Assembly: GCA_938007995.1 (NCBI GenBank)
Contig: CALLLW010000024.1
Span: 62,001-126,000 of the forward strand
DNA length: 64,000 nt
Source of the DNA: an uncultured Granulosicoccaceae bacterium
Lineage (GTDB): Bacteria; Pseudomonadota; Gammaproteobacteria; Granulosicoccales; Granulosicoccaceae
Reading direction: 5' to 3'
This document shows positions 26,491 through 35,116 of the stretch, in pieces. The translations under genes were made by a program, and so were the position numbers. How positions within the stretch are numbered: the first letter of the stretch is position 1; each line of letters starts with the position of its first letter. A model generated the notes under the pieces. That model was given only the letters and a program-made list of their open reading frames with translations. It did not search any database and had not been told where the DNA came from.

Positions 26491-26572
26491 GCTGAAGTAC
26501 GCCTACAGAAGTTTAAGATCAGGCACATGTTCTGTATCAGGCTTTACATCAGTGTTCGGATGCTGCCTGGTT

Positions 26573-27838
26573 TCAGAAAAAATCACGGAAAGGGTCACGG
26601 AAAGGATCGTTTCTTTGTCTGTTGTACTGGTCATAAAAAATTGGTCTGTCAACTACGTAACCACTGACAGCTCCGGATTGAAAAGTGACGATAGCAGTGC
26701 CAACTACCGCGGCGGCAGCAATACCTGCAAGCGTAATTTTTACAATGCTGTAGGGTCGCTCACCACGCGTTTTGCCGTTACGACCATTAACGACGAAGCG
26801 ATAAGTCTTGCCTTTAAAACTGAATGCGGCAGTCCACAACGGCAGTAGCAAGTGTTTAAAACTGGTATCTGAATGATTGGTGTTTAAGCGATGAATACGT
26901 TGCTGATCTCCACCAATGGCCTGCGTGACGTCACGTCGTATCACCTGCTGCATCACACGCTCTGCGTGAGTAAATCCTTCATCAAGCGCTACCTGATAAA
27001 CTTCACTTTGAAAGCCGCTTAGATATTCCTCGGTGTATGGCACCAGATTTTCCAGATCCCACGGCTCCAGCCAGTCGGTTATTTTGCGCGGCAAGGTTTT
27101 GGTGGCACCGATTAATACATCATCAAAGTGACGTGCGGTTTTACCACTGACTGATGTCCAGCGTATTTTCGGAACCATGCGAGAACGTCTGACATACCTG
27201 CCATTCTCCATAACGGTCACCATCTTTCGCACATAGTAAACATCACCACGCTGTCCGGTGTAAGCGGTTACCGTATCGCTGTCATAGGTCCAGTAGGGAA
27301 TATATACACCCTTAAGACTTTCACTCTCGCGAGCATGATTTTTTAACTTTGACGGTGCAAACCAACGACTTTTAATCCATTTACTGTAAGCCGCAAAAGC
27401 TTCGTCTCTATCAATGGCAAAGGGCAGTAAAGCCTGTGGTGAGAACTCTTGAATTTCCCCGGTACTGGTCACCACACTGGTGCCACAAAATGGGCAATCT
27501 CCAGAGTGCAGGCTTTCATCCAGATCAAACCGTGCCGCACAGTTGGGACACTTCAGGAGTTTTTCTGTTTTTCCGAGTTTTCGCGTTTGCTCGAGCTGGT
27601 TTAAGCCCTTCGGGAGGTTAAGCTCGCGGATTTCAGTATCCGGGATTTCAATCTCGTGGTGGCGACCACAATAGGTACATTTAAGATCATCTGTACCGAT
27701 TTCATAAGCCAGGTTACCGCCACAGTTACTGCACGGAAAACGCGATTCAGTTCTTGCTTTTGGCGCATCTGCAGGTGCCTGAACTTCCGCCTCAGGCACC
27801 TGATCCTGCGTTAAGTAATCTTCGAAGGGGTTACTCAA
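26573..27838 (-). CDS. Zinc-ribbon membrane protein (YdjG-like)
   Basis: This 421-residue protein has two zinc ribbons at the N-terminus: CSNC...CTYC around residues 36-57 and CPNC...CPFC around 96-118. A long conserved region follows (YIPYWTYDSDTVTAYTGQRGDVYY, GATKTLPRKITDWLEPWDLENLVPY). A single transmembrane helix lies near residues 372-395 (ITLAGIAAAAVVGTAIVTF), with a short polar tail. The family resembles Bacillus YdjG, whose gene travels with the SPFH gene ydjI, and such proteins are often misnamed primosomal protein N'. It is the last gene of the five-gene operon, 36 bp after the SPFH gene, and should sit in the inner membrane with ribbons in the cytoplasm. Confidence 0.78.
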   Translation of the reverse strand: MSNPFEDYLTQDQVPEAEVQAPADAPKARTESRFPCSNCGGNLAYEIGTDDLKCTYCGRHHEIEIPDTEIRELNLPKGLNQLEQTRKLGKTEKLLKCPNCAARFDLDESLHSGDCPFCGTSVVTSTGEIQEFSPQALLPFAIDRDEAFAAYSKWIKSRWFAPSKLKNHARESESLKGVYIPYWTYDSDTVTAYTGQRGDVYYVRKMVTVMENGRYVRRSRMVPKIRWTSVSGKTARHFDDVLIGATKTLPRKITDWLEPWDLENLVPYTEEYLSGFQSEVYQVALDEGFTHAERVMQQVIRRDVTQAIGGDQQRIHRLNTNHSDTSFKHLLLPLWTAAFSFKGKTYRFVVNGRNGKTRGERPYSIVKITLAGIAAAAVVGTAIVTFQSGAVSGYVVDRPIFYDQYNRQRNDPFRDPFRDFF

Positions 27839-27874
27839 TCCGGGATGTCTTATGCAAGGTTAATCGCTTTAGCG

Positions 27875-29017
27875 TTAGTTGAGCGGCAATGGCGGTGGCG
27901 GTGGCGCACCAAAAAGATCCTGAAGCTCTTCAACCTCACTGACCTTTTGCCAGTCTGCCATACCATTAGCCCATACCAGACTCGAGGGTGTGATGACACC
28001 GCTCTTCAACTGCTGCTGTAAACCATCAACGCTGTACGGTCCGGTTGCTTGACCATCTACTGCCACATGGTAACGGATGCCACCGGGTAATGGCGGAGGA
28101 CCGTTTCTACCTGCTGGCTCATAGCGTCGATCATCGCGGTTGTTACCCTGTGCGATTCTCTGCTGACCCATGTTGTTTGCCATTTGCTGCCCCATCGCGA
28201 GGCCGGCACCCATGCCAATACCAGCACCGGCAGCACCACCTTCGCTGCTGGCACCTGCTTCAAGTGCGACACCAGTCTGATAGGTCATGTAGCGATCAAG
28301 GTTACCCACCATGCCTGCACTGGTGCGCTTATCGAGTGCTTCTTCTACCGAAGGCGGCACTGATACGTTTTCAACCAGCAGTCTGGTTAGCTCCAGACCA
28401 TACTCACCAAACTCAGGGCCGATACGCTTGCCAATGACATCGCCCAGTTGTTCATAGTTAGCTGCCATATCCAACACAGGGATACCTGCAGCCCCCACGG
28501 CGGATGAGAAGCGTGATGTGATCAGGTTACGCAGTTGATCACTGATCTCGTCTACCTGAAAATGGCCATCCGTACCGACGATCTCGCGTATAAACGTCAG
28601 TGGATCTGTCACTCTTACACCATAAGTTCCAAAAGCCCGCACTCGTGCCGCACCAAATTCTGAATCGCGAATCATCAACGGGTTCTTGGTACCCCACTTT
28701 AAATCGACAAAACGTTTGGTGTTAACAAAATACACCTCTGCTTTAAAAGGACTACTGAAAGCATGATCCCAGTTAAGAATGGTTGAGAGCACCGGCAGGT
28801 TGCGTGTTTCGAGTTCATACATACCCGGGCCAAGCACATCAGCGACCTCTCCTTCATTGACAAACACTGCCGACTGTCCTTCACGTACTGTCAGCTTGGC
28901 ACCGTACTTAATTTCATTTCCGTAGCGCTCGAAGCGATAGACCATTGTGTCGTTGGAATCATCCGTCCACTCAATGATGTCTATAAATTCGCCAAAAAGC
29001 TTATCGAACAAACCCAT
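27875..29017 (-). CDS. SPFH-domain protein with C-terminal GYF_2 domain (YdjI-like)
   Basis: This 380-residue protein begins MGLFDKLFGEFIDIIEW, the start of the YdjI-type virion-core/SPFH family. The SPFH region follows (SAVFVNEGEVADVLGPGMYEL, VRAFGTYGVRVTDPLTFI, ITSRFSSAVGAAGIPVLDMAANYEQLG). After a Gly/Ala/Met-rich linker, residues about 315-372 form a GYF_2 domain (GPYSVDGLQQQLKSG, WANGMADWQKV). The end is proline-rich. SPFH proteins form membrane-associated rings or microdomains, and Bacillus YdjI recruits PspA. It lies 3 bp downstream of telA and 36 bp upstream of the zinc-ribbon gene. Confidence 0.85.
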   Translation of the reverse strand: MGLFDKLFGEFIDIIEWTDDSNDTMVYRFERYGNEIKYGAKLTVREGQSAVFVNEGEVADVLGPGMYELETRNLPVLSTILNWDHAFSSPFKAEVYFVNTKRFVDLKWGTKNPLMIRDSEFGAARVRAFGTYGVRVTDPLTFIREIVGTDGHFQVDEISDQLRNLITSRFSSAVGAAGIPVLDMAANYEQLGDVIGKRIGPEFGEYGLELTRLLVENVSVPPSVEEALDKRTSAGMVGNLDRYMTYQTGVALEAGASSEGGAAGAGIGMGAGLAMGQQMANNMGQQRIAQGNNRDDRRYEPAGRNGPPPLPGGIRYHVAVDGQATGPYSVDGLQQQLKSGVITPSSLVWANGMADWQKVSEVEELQDLFGAPPPPPLPLN

Positions 29018-29020
29018 ACA

Positions 29021-30199
29021 TTATGCTCCTGTAGATGTAGCGCGTGCTTGCGAGCTGGCCGATGCAAGTTTGCTCTTCAGTTCGCTTTCAAGTTGTTGCA
29101 ACGTGCGCTCAGCTTCCTTTCGCTTAACTTTGCCTTCGTCTGCAATCCGCAGACTTTCTTCAATGGTTGCAATCAGATTTTCATTGGCACGCTTAACCGC
29201 TTCGATATCAAAAACACCACGCTCCATTTGTTCGCGAACCTCGCGATTGGCGGTACGCAGTGTTTCAGCATTTTTCTCAAGTAGATCATTGGTCAGATCA
29301 GTTGCCGACTTGACGCTCTTTGCTGCCTCCTGCGAGCGGTAGACAGTCACTGACTGAGCCAGCTGCTGCCGCCATAGCGGTACCGTATTGACCAGGGTTG
29401 AGCTGATCTTCGATACCAGGCCTTTATCGTTTTCCTGCACCATACGAATACTTGGCAGACTTTGCATTGCAACCTGACGAGTCAGCATTAGATCGTGTAT
29501 TCGACGTTCAAGGTCGTCACGGGCAGTGCGCAAATCACGTAATTCCTGGGCTTTGAGCACATCGCCTGAGCTCTCGGCTTCTTTAGCAAGTGCAGGTAAA
29601 TCAACGGTGTCGAGCTGAATCAGTTTTTCTTCACCTGCTGCAATATAGAGCTCCAGAGCGTGGTAGTAATCAAGGTTGGCATCGTATAGTCGGTCAAGAC
29701 TGGCGATGTCTGTTAACAGCTTGGTTTTGTGATCTTCCAGATTGTCGGTGATTGTATCGATCTGGCGCCGAACACTCTCGTACTGTTGCACAAATTGCAC
29801 AGCCGGAGTGGCACGGCGGAACAATCTGGCGAAAAAACCGGGTTTTTTTGTCGGATCCAGCCCGGCAACATCAAAACCCCGCAGCACGGTAACCATGTCG
29901 TTAAGATCCTGACCGGCAGGCCCGACATCCTTATTACGAACTCCCTCAAGCATGTTATCACTGATGGTGGTGAGCTGTTCCTGCGCACTGCTGCCGTAAA
30001 ACAAAATGCTGTTGGAGTCACTGAGGTCGATATCATTCATCAGATCAGCAATCTTGGCGCGGTCTTCCGTATTCGCCGTCTCCATGGTAACCATTTCATA
30101 CTTCAGGTCTGGTGATAGCATCGCTTCCAGTTTGGCGACGTCTTCCTTCAATGATTCATCGGAAGTGGTGGTGATGGTTCTATTTTCGGTATCAGACAT
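29021..30199 (-). CDS. TelA-like toxic anion resistance family protein
   Basis: This 392-residue helical protein matches the TelA/YaaN family, linked to tellurite and antimicrobial tolerance though its mechanism is unclear. Family segments are GFFARLFRRATPAVQFVQQYESVRRQID, HKTKLLTDIASLDRLYDANLDYYHALELYIAAGE and LPSIRMVQENDKGLVSKISSTLVNTVPLWRQQLAQ. Most of the protein should be coiled coil and cytoplasmic. It follows the XpaC-like gene by 66 bp and is 3 bp from the SPFH gene, making it the core of the putative membrane-stress operon. It is not near terZ/terD genes. Confidence 0.88.
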   Translation of the reverse strand: MSDTENRTITTTSDESLKEDVAKLEAMLSPDLKYEMVTMETANTEDRAKIADLMNDIDLSDSNSILFYGSSAQEQLTTISDNMLEGVRNKDVGPAGQDLNDMVTVLRGFDVAGLDPTKKPGFFARLFRRATPAVQFVQQYESVRRQIDTITDNLEDHKTKLLTDIASLDRLYDANLDYYHALELYIAAGEEKLIQLDTVDLPALAKEAESSGDVLKAQELRDLRTARDDLERRIHDLMLTRQVAMQSLPSIRMVQENDKGLVSKISSTLVNTVPLWRQQLAQSVTVYRSQEAAKSVKSATDLTNDLLEKNAETLRTANREVREQMERGVFDIEAVKRANENLIATIEESLRIADEGKVKRKEAERTLQQLESELKSKLASASSQARATSTGA

Positions 30200-30265
30200 T
30201 CTCTGTAATTCCCCTGTCGTGCTACAATATAATAGTTAAATCAGCGTATTGATTAACTGAAATGC

Positions 30266-31153
30266 CTATACGCCTTCTTTTTCAAGCTGCATTTGCAATA
30301 CTTCAATCTGCACATCCAGTTCAGTCAGATTGTTTTCCAGCAGCTTGCCTTTCTGTTCTTCAATAACGTTTTCTATTGTCTCAAGTACATTGCGAAAGTT
30401 ATCTTCCAGCTCACCATTGTCACCATATTTGTGAGTATCTGCGTAACCTTCTGTCACACGTTGAGCACCATCAAGATAAGTTCTTAGAAATTTTCTTGCA
30501 CGTCTTAGATCGCGCGGATCGTCCTCGACTATGTCTGTGATTTCGCGAACTCCCTTCACGATATTCTTCAGCCGATCCTTCATTTCCACGTTGTGGATAC
30601 GATCTCTGGCAGCTTCAATTGCAACGATCTTTTCATCCGCTTCGTTAAGGATCTCAAGTACTTCTTCTGAGGTAACACCCACTGCCGGCATATCCGGCGC
30701 ATTGCGGCTCGGGTCGGTACCGTAGGTAAAAACCGCGCCGACCGCTGCTGCAATACCCAGCAGTACACTGCTGAAAAAAGCGATCTTCGCACCCAGTGCC
30801 GCGCCAATAAAGATTGCACCACCTAAAACACCCGCGCCAATCAATTTATAAGGCACGGTACTGCTGCGGCGGACAATTTTTCGACGCTTTGCCTCCTGCT
30901 CGATGCTCAGCCCGTTGCGCACCAGCGTGGCGGCCACCATACACAGCGCAAAGCACAGTGCAAAACCGAGCGCGCTTGATGTGTTGCCACCCAACATTCG
31001 CCAAAGTGCGACAAACAACATAGGCATCGGCAACAGATAGAGCAAAAAGGCACGGGCACCCGGTAGCTGCCTGGCTTTGTCAGGATCGTAGCGCTTCGCC
31101 CCACCGCGTTTTAACTCACCTTGTTTTGCCCCGCCTCTTTTCAGCTGGCTCAT
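30266..31153 (-). CDS. XpaC-like membrane protein
   Basis: This 295-residue protein resembles XpaC, whose gene in Bacillus is followed by the telA homologue yaaN. The N-terminus is basic, with LKRGGAK given twice within 21 residues. Two hydrophobic regions with about four helices follow (FLLYLLPMPMLFVALWRML, ALGFALCFALCMVAATL, then VLGGAIFIGAALGAKIAFF, VLLGIAAAVGAVFTYG). The C-terminal half is the helical cytoplasmic XpaC domain (EVLEILNEADEKIVAIEAAR, RARKFLRTYLDGAQRVTEGY). The old name, a 5-bromo-4-chloroindolyl phosphate hydrolysis protein, should not be taken as an activity. The ATG overlaps the stop of the upstream small ORF by ATGA. Confidence 0.82.
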   Translation of the reverse strand: MSQLKRGGAKQGELKRGGAKRYDPDKARQLPGARAFLLYLLPMPMLFVALWRMLGGNTSSALGFALCFALCMVAATLVRNGLSIEQEAKRRKIVRRSSTVPYKLIGAGVLGGAIFIGAALGAKIAFFSSVLLGIAAAVGAVFTYGTDPSRNAPDMPAVGVTSEEVLEILNEADEKIVAIEAARDRIHNVEMKDRLKNIVKGVREITDIVEDDPRDLRRARKFLRTYLDGAQRVTEGYADTHKYGDNGELEDNFRNVLETIENVIEEQKGKLLENNLTELDVQIEVLQMQLEKEGV

Positions 31154-31287
31154 TCGACCACCTTCACATCTGAGCCTGAATTCATCACCCGATCGACAGA
31201 GGGGCCAAGCAGCCCAACACAGGACACACCACCGACTGCGCAGACAAGCATCACCACTCCAATCATTTTCTTTAATTTTTCAGGCAT
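31150..31287 (-). CDS. Small membrane protein (45 aa) leading the XpaC-TelA-SPFH operon
   Basis: A 45-codon frame starts at ATG 31287 with GGAA ten bases upstream and ends in TGA that overlaps the XpaC-like ATG (ATGA), which strongly supports translation. The product starts MPEKLKKM, then has one hydrophobic helix (IGVVMLVCAVGGVSCVGLL) and a polar tail ending DVKVVE. It is therefore a single-pass membrane peptide. It matches no family that I know. The position suggests an accessory or regulatory subunit of the membrane-stress operon. Its tpm neighbour lies 115 bp upstream on the same strand. Confidence 0.6.
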   Translation of the reverse strand: MPEKLKKMIGVVMLVCAVGGVSCVGLLGPSVDRVMNSGSDVKVVE

Positions 31288-31402
31288 TCAACAGTTCCGA
31301 TTCAAACCACCAATAAACTGCCGCTGGAATGCGATTATTCAAGCGTTTGCAGGCACGTATACGGTACACCCCGCAGCATAGGCCACGGCATTTTATCAGG
31401 TT

Positions 31403-32083
31403 TCAGGAACCACCATCGTCTGCGCGGCGCGGCTGCAACAAGCTGCAGGTTTCCGTCAGTTTGTCGAGGCCTCTTTTTTTAAGACTGCCGAGCTGCTCGG
31501 GCCCGCTGGCAGACTCCAGCTGGACTATGTCAAAGGCGTCCGCAAAGTGCGTATGGACCTCTGCATTTGACACAGAAAATGGCGGGCCTTTCATCTGTTG
31601 TTGATCGTAATCTATTGTTATTATTAATATTTCTGACCCACCGGGCAATATTTCACGCAAATGAGCGGCGTAGGATTCACGCATTCGCGGCGGTAGCGCA
31701 ATCAACGCCGCTCTGTCGTATACCCGGCAGGTTGGCGCAATATGTGATTTTTGCAGTTTGAAAAAATCGCCAGCATAGAGCGTCCACCCCGGTGCACGAA
31801 AAACTGTCAGCTCACCGTCCCGCTCACAGGTCGCATCAATTGACTGTTGTTCACAAAACTTCTGCAGCGCAGAAACACTCAAATCGATGCCGATGATGTG
31901 ATGGCCGTAATCGCGCAGCCATTGCATATCGAGGCTTCGGCCGCAAAGCGGGACAAAAACTGCTTCACCAGGTAGTGCTCCACTGGCCGCCCAGTGCTTT
32001 ACCAGATAAGGGTTAACTGCATTCTGCTGCCAACCCGGCTGATCCGCTTTTGACCATGCCTCGTGCCAGAATTCTTGTTCCAT
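31403..32083 (-). CDS. tpm: Thiopurine S-methyltransferase family protein
   Basis: Tpm methylates thiopurines and, in bacteria, selenium and tellurium oxyanions or their reduced forms using SAM. The 226-residue protein has the family start FWHEAWSKADQPGWQQNAVNPYLVKHW. It also has the SAM site VFVPLCGRSLDMQWLRDYGHHIIGIDLS and the downstream VYDRAALIALPPRMRESYAAHL. All family blocks are present. It lies directly upstream of, and in the same direction as, the TelA-type operon, so a shared link to metalloid stress is possible but inferred. It is divergent from galE across 222 bp. Confidence 0.92.
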   Translation of the reverse strand: MEQEFWHEAWSKADQPGWQQNAVNPYLVKHWAASGALPGEAVFVPLCGRSLDMQWLRDYGHHIIGIDLSVSALQKFCEQQSIDATCERDGELTVFRAPGWTLYAGDFFKLQKSHIAPTCRVYDRAALIALPPRMRESYAAHLREILPGGSEILIITIDYDQQQMKGPPFSVSNAEVHTHFADAFDIVQLESASGPEQLGSLKKRGLDKLTETCSLLQPRRADDGGS

Positions 32084-32305
32084 CCAGAAAACCTCTTACC
32101 TGCCGATATTAAGCGTCGGGAACTGCACCGCGATAAAGCGCGCTTTGCACGGCAACCATACCTCTGCCGTTCCTGAAGCGTGCAATGGTAGCAGATTGGC
32201 TGGAGCCACAACGTTTGAGGTATATTCAAGACAAATGGGAAGACACCCTTCTACAACCATGACGATGTGCAACAAGCACACGAACAAAACATAAAGGCGA
32301 AGTGA

Positions 32306-33301
32306 ATGGCTAAATCGATACTCGTGACTGGTGGCGCCGGCTACATAGGCAGCCACACCGTCAAACAACTCGGTCAGCAAGGCGAGAAAATTATCGTGCT
32401 CGATGACCTCTCTACCGGATTTGAAGAGAGTGTTCTCTTTGGTGAGCTGGTGGTGGGAAAAACCGGTGATATGGAGCTGGTTGACCGCGTCATGAAAGAG
32501 CACGATGTAGACACAGTCATGCACTTTGCAGCACACACAATTGTACCGGAGTCTGTTGAAAACCCGCTTAAGTACTACAACAACAATACTGCCAGCACCC
32601 GTAACTTACTCGAGTGCTGCCAGGATAATGGTATAAAGAACTTTATCTTTTCATCTACCGCAGCTACCTACGGAGATGGCGACGGCAATCCGTGTACCGA
32701 AGAGTCACCTACTGCACCGATTAATCCGTACGGTATGTCCAAGCTAATGTCTGAGTATATGCTTGAAGATCTCGGTAAAGCCTGTGATATGAAACACGTC
32801 ATTCTGCGCTACTTCAACGTCGCCGGTTGTGATCCGGATGGTGAAATAGGTCAGTCGACAGTCGGAGCAACCTTACTCATCAAAGTAGCCGCCGAAGTTG
32901 CTGTCGGTAAACGCCCTGAAATTTATGTGTACGGTACTGACTACCCGACTGCAGACGGCACCGGTGTTCGCGACTACATCCATGTGGCTGACCTCGCATC
33001 TGCACATTTGAGCGCACTGGATTATCTGCGCAAAGGCGGCGAGTCTACCCGTCTCAACTGTGGTTACGGTCATGGCTACAGTGTCAGAGAAGTGCTCGAC
33101 ACAGTGCAGAAGGTTAATGGTGCTGATATTAATATCGTCGAGCATCCGCGTCGCGCTGGTGATCCACCGGAGTTAATTGCCAACGTCGATAAAATACATC
33201 GCACGCTGAACTGGACACCACAGTACGATGACCTGACGAAGATCGTTGACACTGCTATTCACTGGGAAAAGCACCTGCTGAAAAAGCAGAAAGCTGCTTA
33301 G
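32306..33301 (+). CDS. galE: UDP-glucose 4-epimerase
   Basis: GalE interconverts UDP-glucose and UDP-galactose with bound NAD. The 331-residue protein has the NAD loop LVTGGAGYIGSHTVKQL, the catalytic YxxxK as YGMSKLMSEY after FIFSSTAATYG (Ser), and the C-terminal epimerase segments GYSVREVLDTVQKV and PRRAGDPPELIA. It is full length. A ribosome site lies just before the ATG (AAGGCGAAGTG). No other gal or polysaccharide genes adjoin it. It ends at a bidirectional terminator. Confidence 0.95.
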   Translation: MAKSILVTGGAGYIGSHTVKQLGQQGEKIIVLDDLSTGFEESVLFGELVVGKTGDMELVDRVMKEHDVDTVMHFAAHTIVPESVENPLKYYNNNTASTRNLLECCQDNGIKNFIFSSTAATYGDGDGNPCTEESPTAPINPYGMSKLMSEYMLEDLGKACDMKHVILRYFNVAGCDPDGEIGQSTVGATLLIKVAAEVAVGKRPEIYVYGTDYPTADGTGVRDYIHVADLASAHLSALDYLRKGGESTRLNCGYGHGYSVREVLDTVQKVNGADINIVEHPRRAGDPPELIANVDKIHRTLNWTPQYDDLTKIVDTAIHWEKHLLKKQKAA

Positions 33302-33341
33302 CAAGATACGCCTGCGGTGTCTCTGTACACTGCAGGCAAGC

Positions 33342-33373
33342 AAAAAAATACCGCGCATGGCGCGGTATTTTTT
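33342..33373. terminator. Bidirectional Rho-independent terminator
   Basis: The stem TACCGCGC (33349-33356) pairs with GCGCGGTA (33360-33367) around the loop ATG, extended by A7 on the left and T6 on the right. It separates the convergent galE and kinase genes and can serve both strands. Confidence 0.92.
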
Positions 33374-33410
33374 CAGGTATAACTAAAAGCTGTAAATCTC
33401 GATTTTTGCC

Positions 33411-34826
33411 CTACAAGGCAAGATCAAGCATCAAATCTTCAACATGATTTCGGCGCTGCACAATACTGTTTGAAATCATTTGATAGTGCGCCAACTGATC
33501 TGCTTCAGGCAGTGCATTCACATCTGCTGATTTAATCTTAAGTGCAACTATGTCTGTCATCACTTCAACATCGCTGTCACAACGGTTACCGCTGAGAAAA
33601 CCCGCTTCACCAAAACAGTCACCCGGACCAATCACCGCACTCAGGTTGTTATAGCCGGAAATGCTTGCCACGCCCTCAATAATCACATAAAGATGATTAT
33701 CTATCGTGCCTTTGCCAAGTGCAGTCGAACCGGCACTGAAGCGAACAATCTTACTGACCGATGCAAAGCAGGCAACCTTGCGTTCACTGAATTTAGAGAA
33801 GAACTTAAGCTGCGACATCACCGGTACCCAGCCTGCAATTTCAGGAGTCAGCATATCCGGTGGTGCCATTTTATCGAGAACATCTCCAAGGGCCTGCGCC
33901 ATTTCTGCACCGCTTGAGAATCGCTTACTCGGACTCTTGGCAAGACAACGAGCAACCACCTGCTCAAGTTCAACCGGCAGATCAGTGCGCACCGATGTGA
34001 GCAGCGGAGCCGGTTCATTCAGTATTGCTTTAAACAATTCTTTTACTTCGCGCGCTTTAAATACCTGCTGTCCTGTCAGCATTTCAAACAATACCGTACC
34101 GAGGGAATAAATATCACTGCGCGGGCCGAGCTCAGAGCCACTCACTTGCTCTGGTGATACATAATTCGGTGTACCAAGGGCCGGTCGGCCGGTGCCTGCC
34201 GCTTCATCCGCGGTGGTGCTAATCGCAATGCCAAAGTCCAGCAGTTTTACCGAACCATCGTTGGCTATCATGATGTTAGCCGGCTTGATGTCACGATGTA
34301 CGATGCCTTTGCGATGCGAGAAATCTATCGCTTTGCATACCTCTGCAATCACGCTGACCACACGATGCGGCGATAAGGACTCCTTGCCACGACCATACTG
34401 CTTCAGCGACACACCCTCTACATATTCCATCACCAGATAATTCAGTGGTCCGTCGATGCCCGCATCGTAGACGGTGACGATATTCGGATGAGAAAGTCGA
34501 CCTGCGGCCAGTGTTTCGGTAATGAATGCCTTCTGCGCACCGGGCATTTTGCCGTTTTGCTGGTCAAGCGTGCCTACCTGCGAGATCTTGATCGCTATGT
34601 CGCGCGACAAAATAGCGTCATAGGCTCGATAGACAACCCCACAGGTGCCGCTGCCAATACGCTCAAGCAACTGATACTTGCCAACTTTCGCCGGTACTTC
34701 AAAATCAACCCGGGCTGCCTGAGCAGTGGATTGAGGAGCCGCCTGTTGTGCCGCCTGTTGTGCCGCTATTGGCGCACCTGACTGGTGTAGGTCAAGGACC
34801 GAATCGGGGATAGCGTTTTGCGTCAT
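33411..34826 (-). CDS. Serine/threonine protein kinase with C-terminal cyclic-nucleotide-binding domain
   Basis: This 471-residue protein has a Hanks-type kinase domain at about residues 51-315. The glycine loop is IGSGTCGVVY, Lys80 lies in IAIK, the catalytic loop HRDIKPANI is at 178-186, DFG at 197-199, and the activation end is YVSPEQ. All residues for activity are present. Residues about 345-450 form a cNMP-binding/Crp-type beta-roll (AGSTALGKGTIDNHLYVIIEG, GPGDCFGEAGFLSG). There is no transmembrane segment. The N-terminus has a Gln/Ala repeat tract. The design suggests a soluble kinase gated by a cyclic nucleotide. The targets are unknown. A Yip1-like gene is 290 bp upstream. Confidence 0.88.
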   Translation of the reverse strand: MTQNAIPDSVLDLHQSGAPIAAQQAAQQAAPQSTAQAARVDFEVPAKVGKYQLLERIGSGTCGVVYRAYDAILSRDIAIKISQVGTLDQQNGKMPGAQKAFITETLAAGRLSHPNIVTVYDAGIDGPLNYLVMEYVEGVSLKQYGRGKESLSPHRVVSVIAEVCKAIDFSHRKGIVHRDIKPANIMIANDGSVKLLDFGIAISTTADEAAGTGRPALGTPNYVSPEQVSGSELGPRSDIYSLGTVLFEMLTGQQVFKAREVKELFKAILNEPAPLLTSVRTDLPVELEQVVARCLAKSPSKRFSSGAEMAQALGDVLDKMAPPDMLTPEIAGWVPVMSQLKFFSKFSERKVACFASVSKIVRFSAGSTALGKGTIDNHLYVIIEGVASISGYNNLSAVIGPGDCFGEAGFLSGNRCDSDVEVMTDIVALKIKSADVNALPEADQLAHYQMISNSIVQRRNHVEDLMLDLAL

Positions 34827-35116
34827 TGTATTTCTTCTTTTGTTTTCCAGCAGACCTTGCCGGCAACCTTCGCCAAAATTCCGGAATCACAATTCCGAAA
34901 CTGATCGACCACAAGCCTGCGCTGCATTTATTAATACAAGCATAGTCAATAATTAACTTTGTAAAGCCCAAATAACTCTTTTGACACATAAAAAGGACGA
35001 TCTTTGCCGTCGCCAGTCCTTGTCAAAGTGAGCGGGCGGCAGGTGGGTGATCAATTTTTGTGCCAGTTTGCAATCAGTATCCAGAACACAAACGCTGGTA
35101 ATAGTTCTGACAATAA

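Noticed and set aside
26573-27838. Annotation as primosomal protein N' (PriA-like helicase)
   Set aside because: There are no Walker or helicase motifs; only the zinc ribbons are shared, so the YdjG-like call is preferred.
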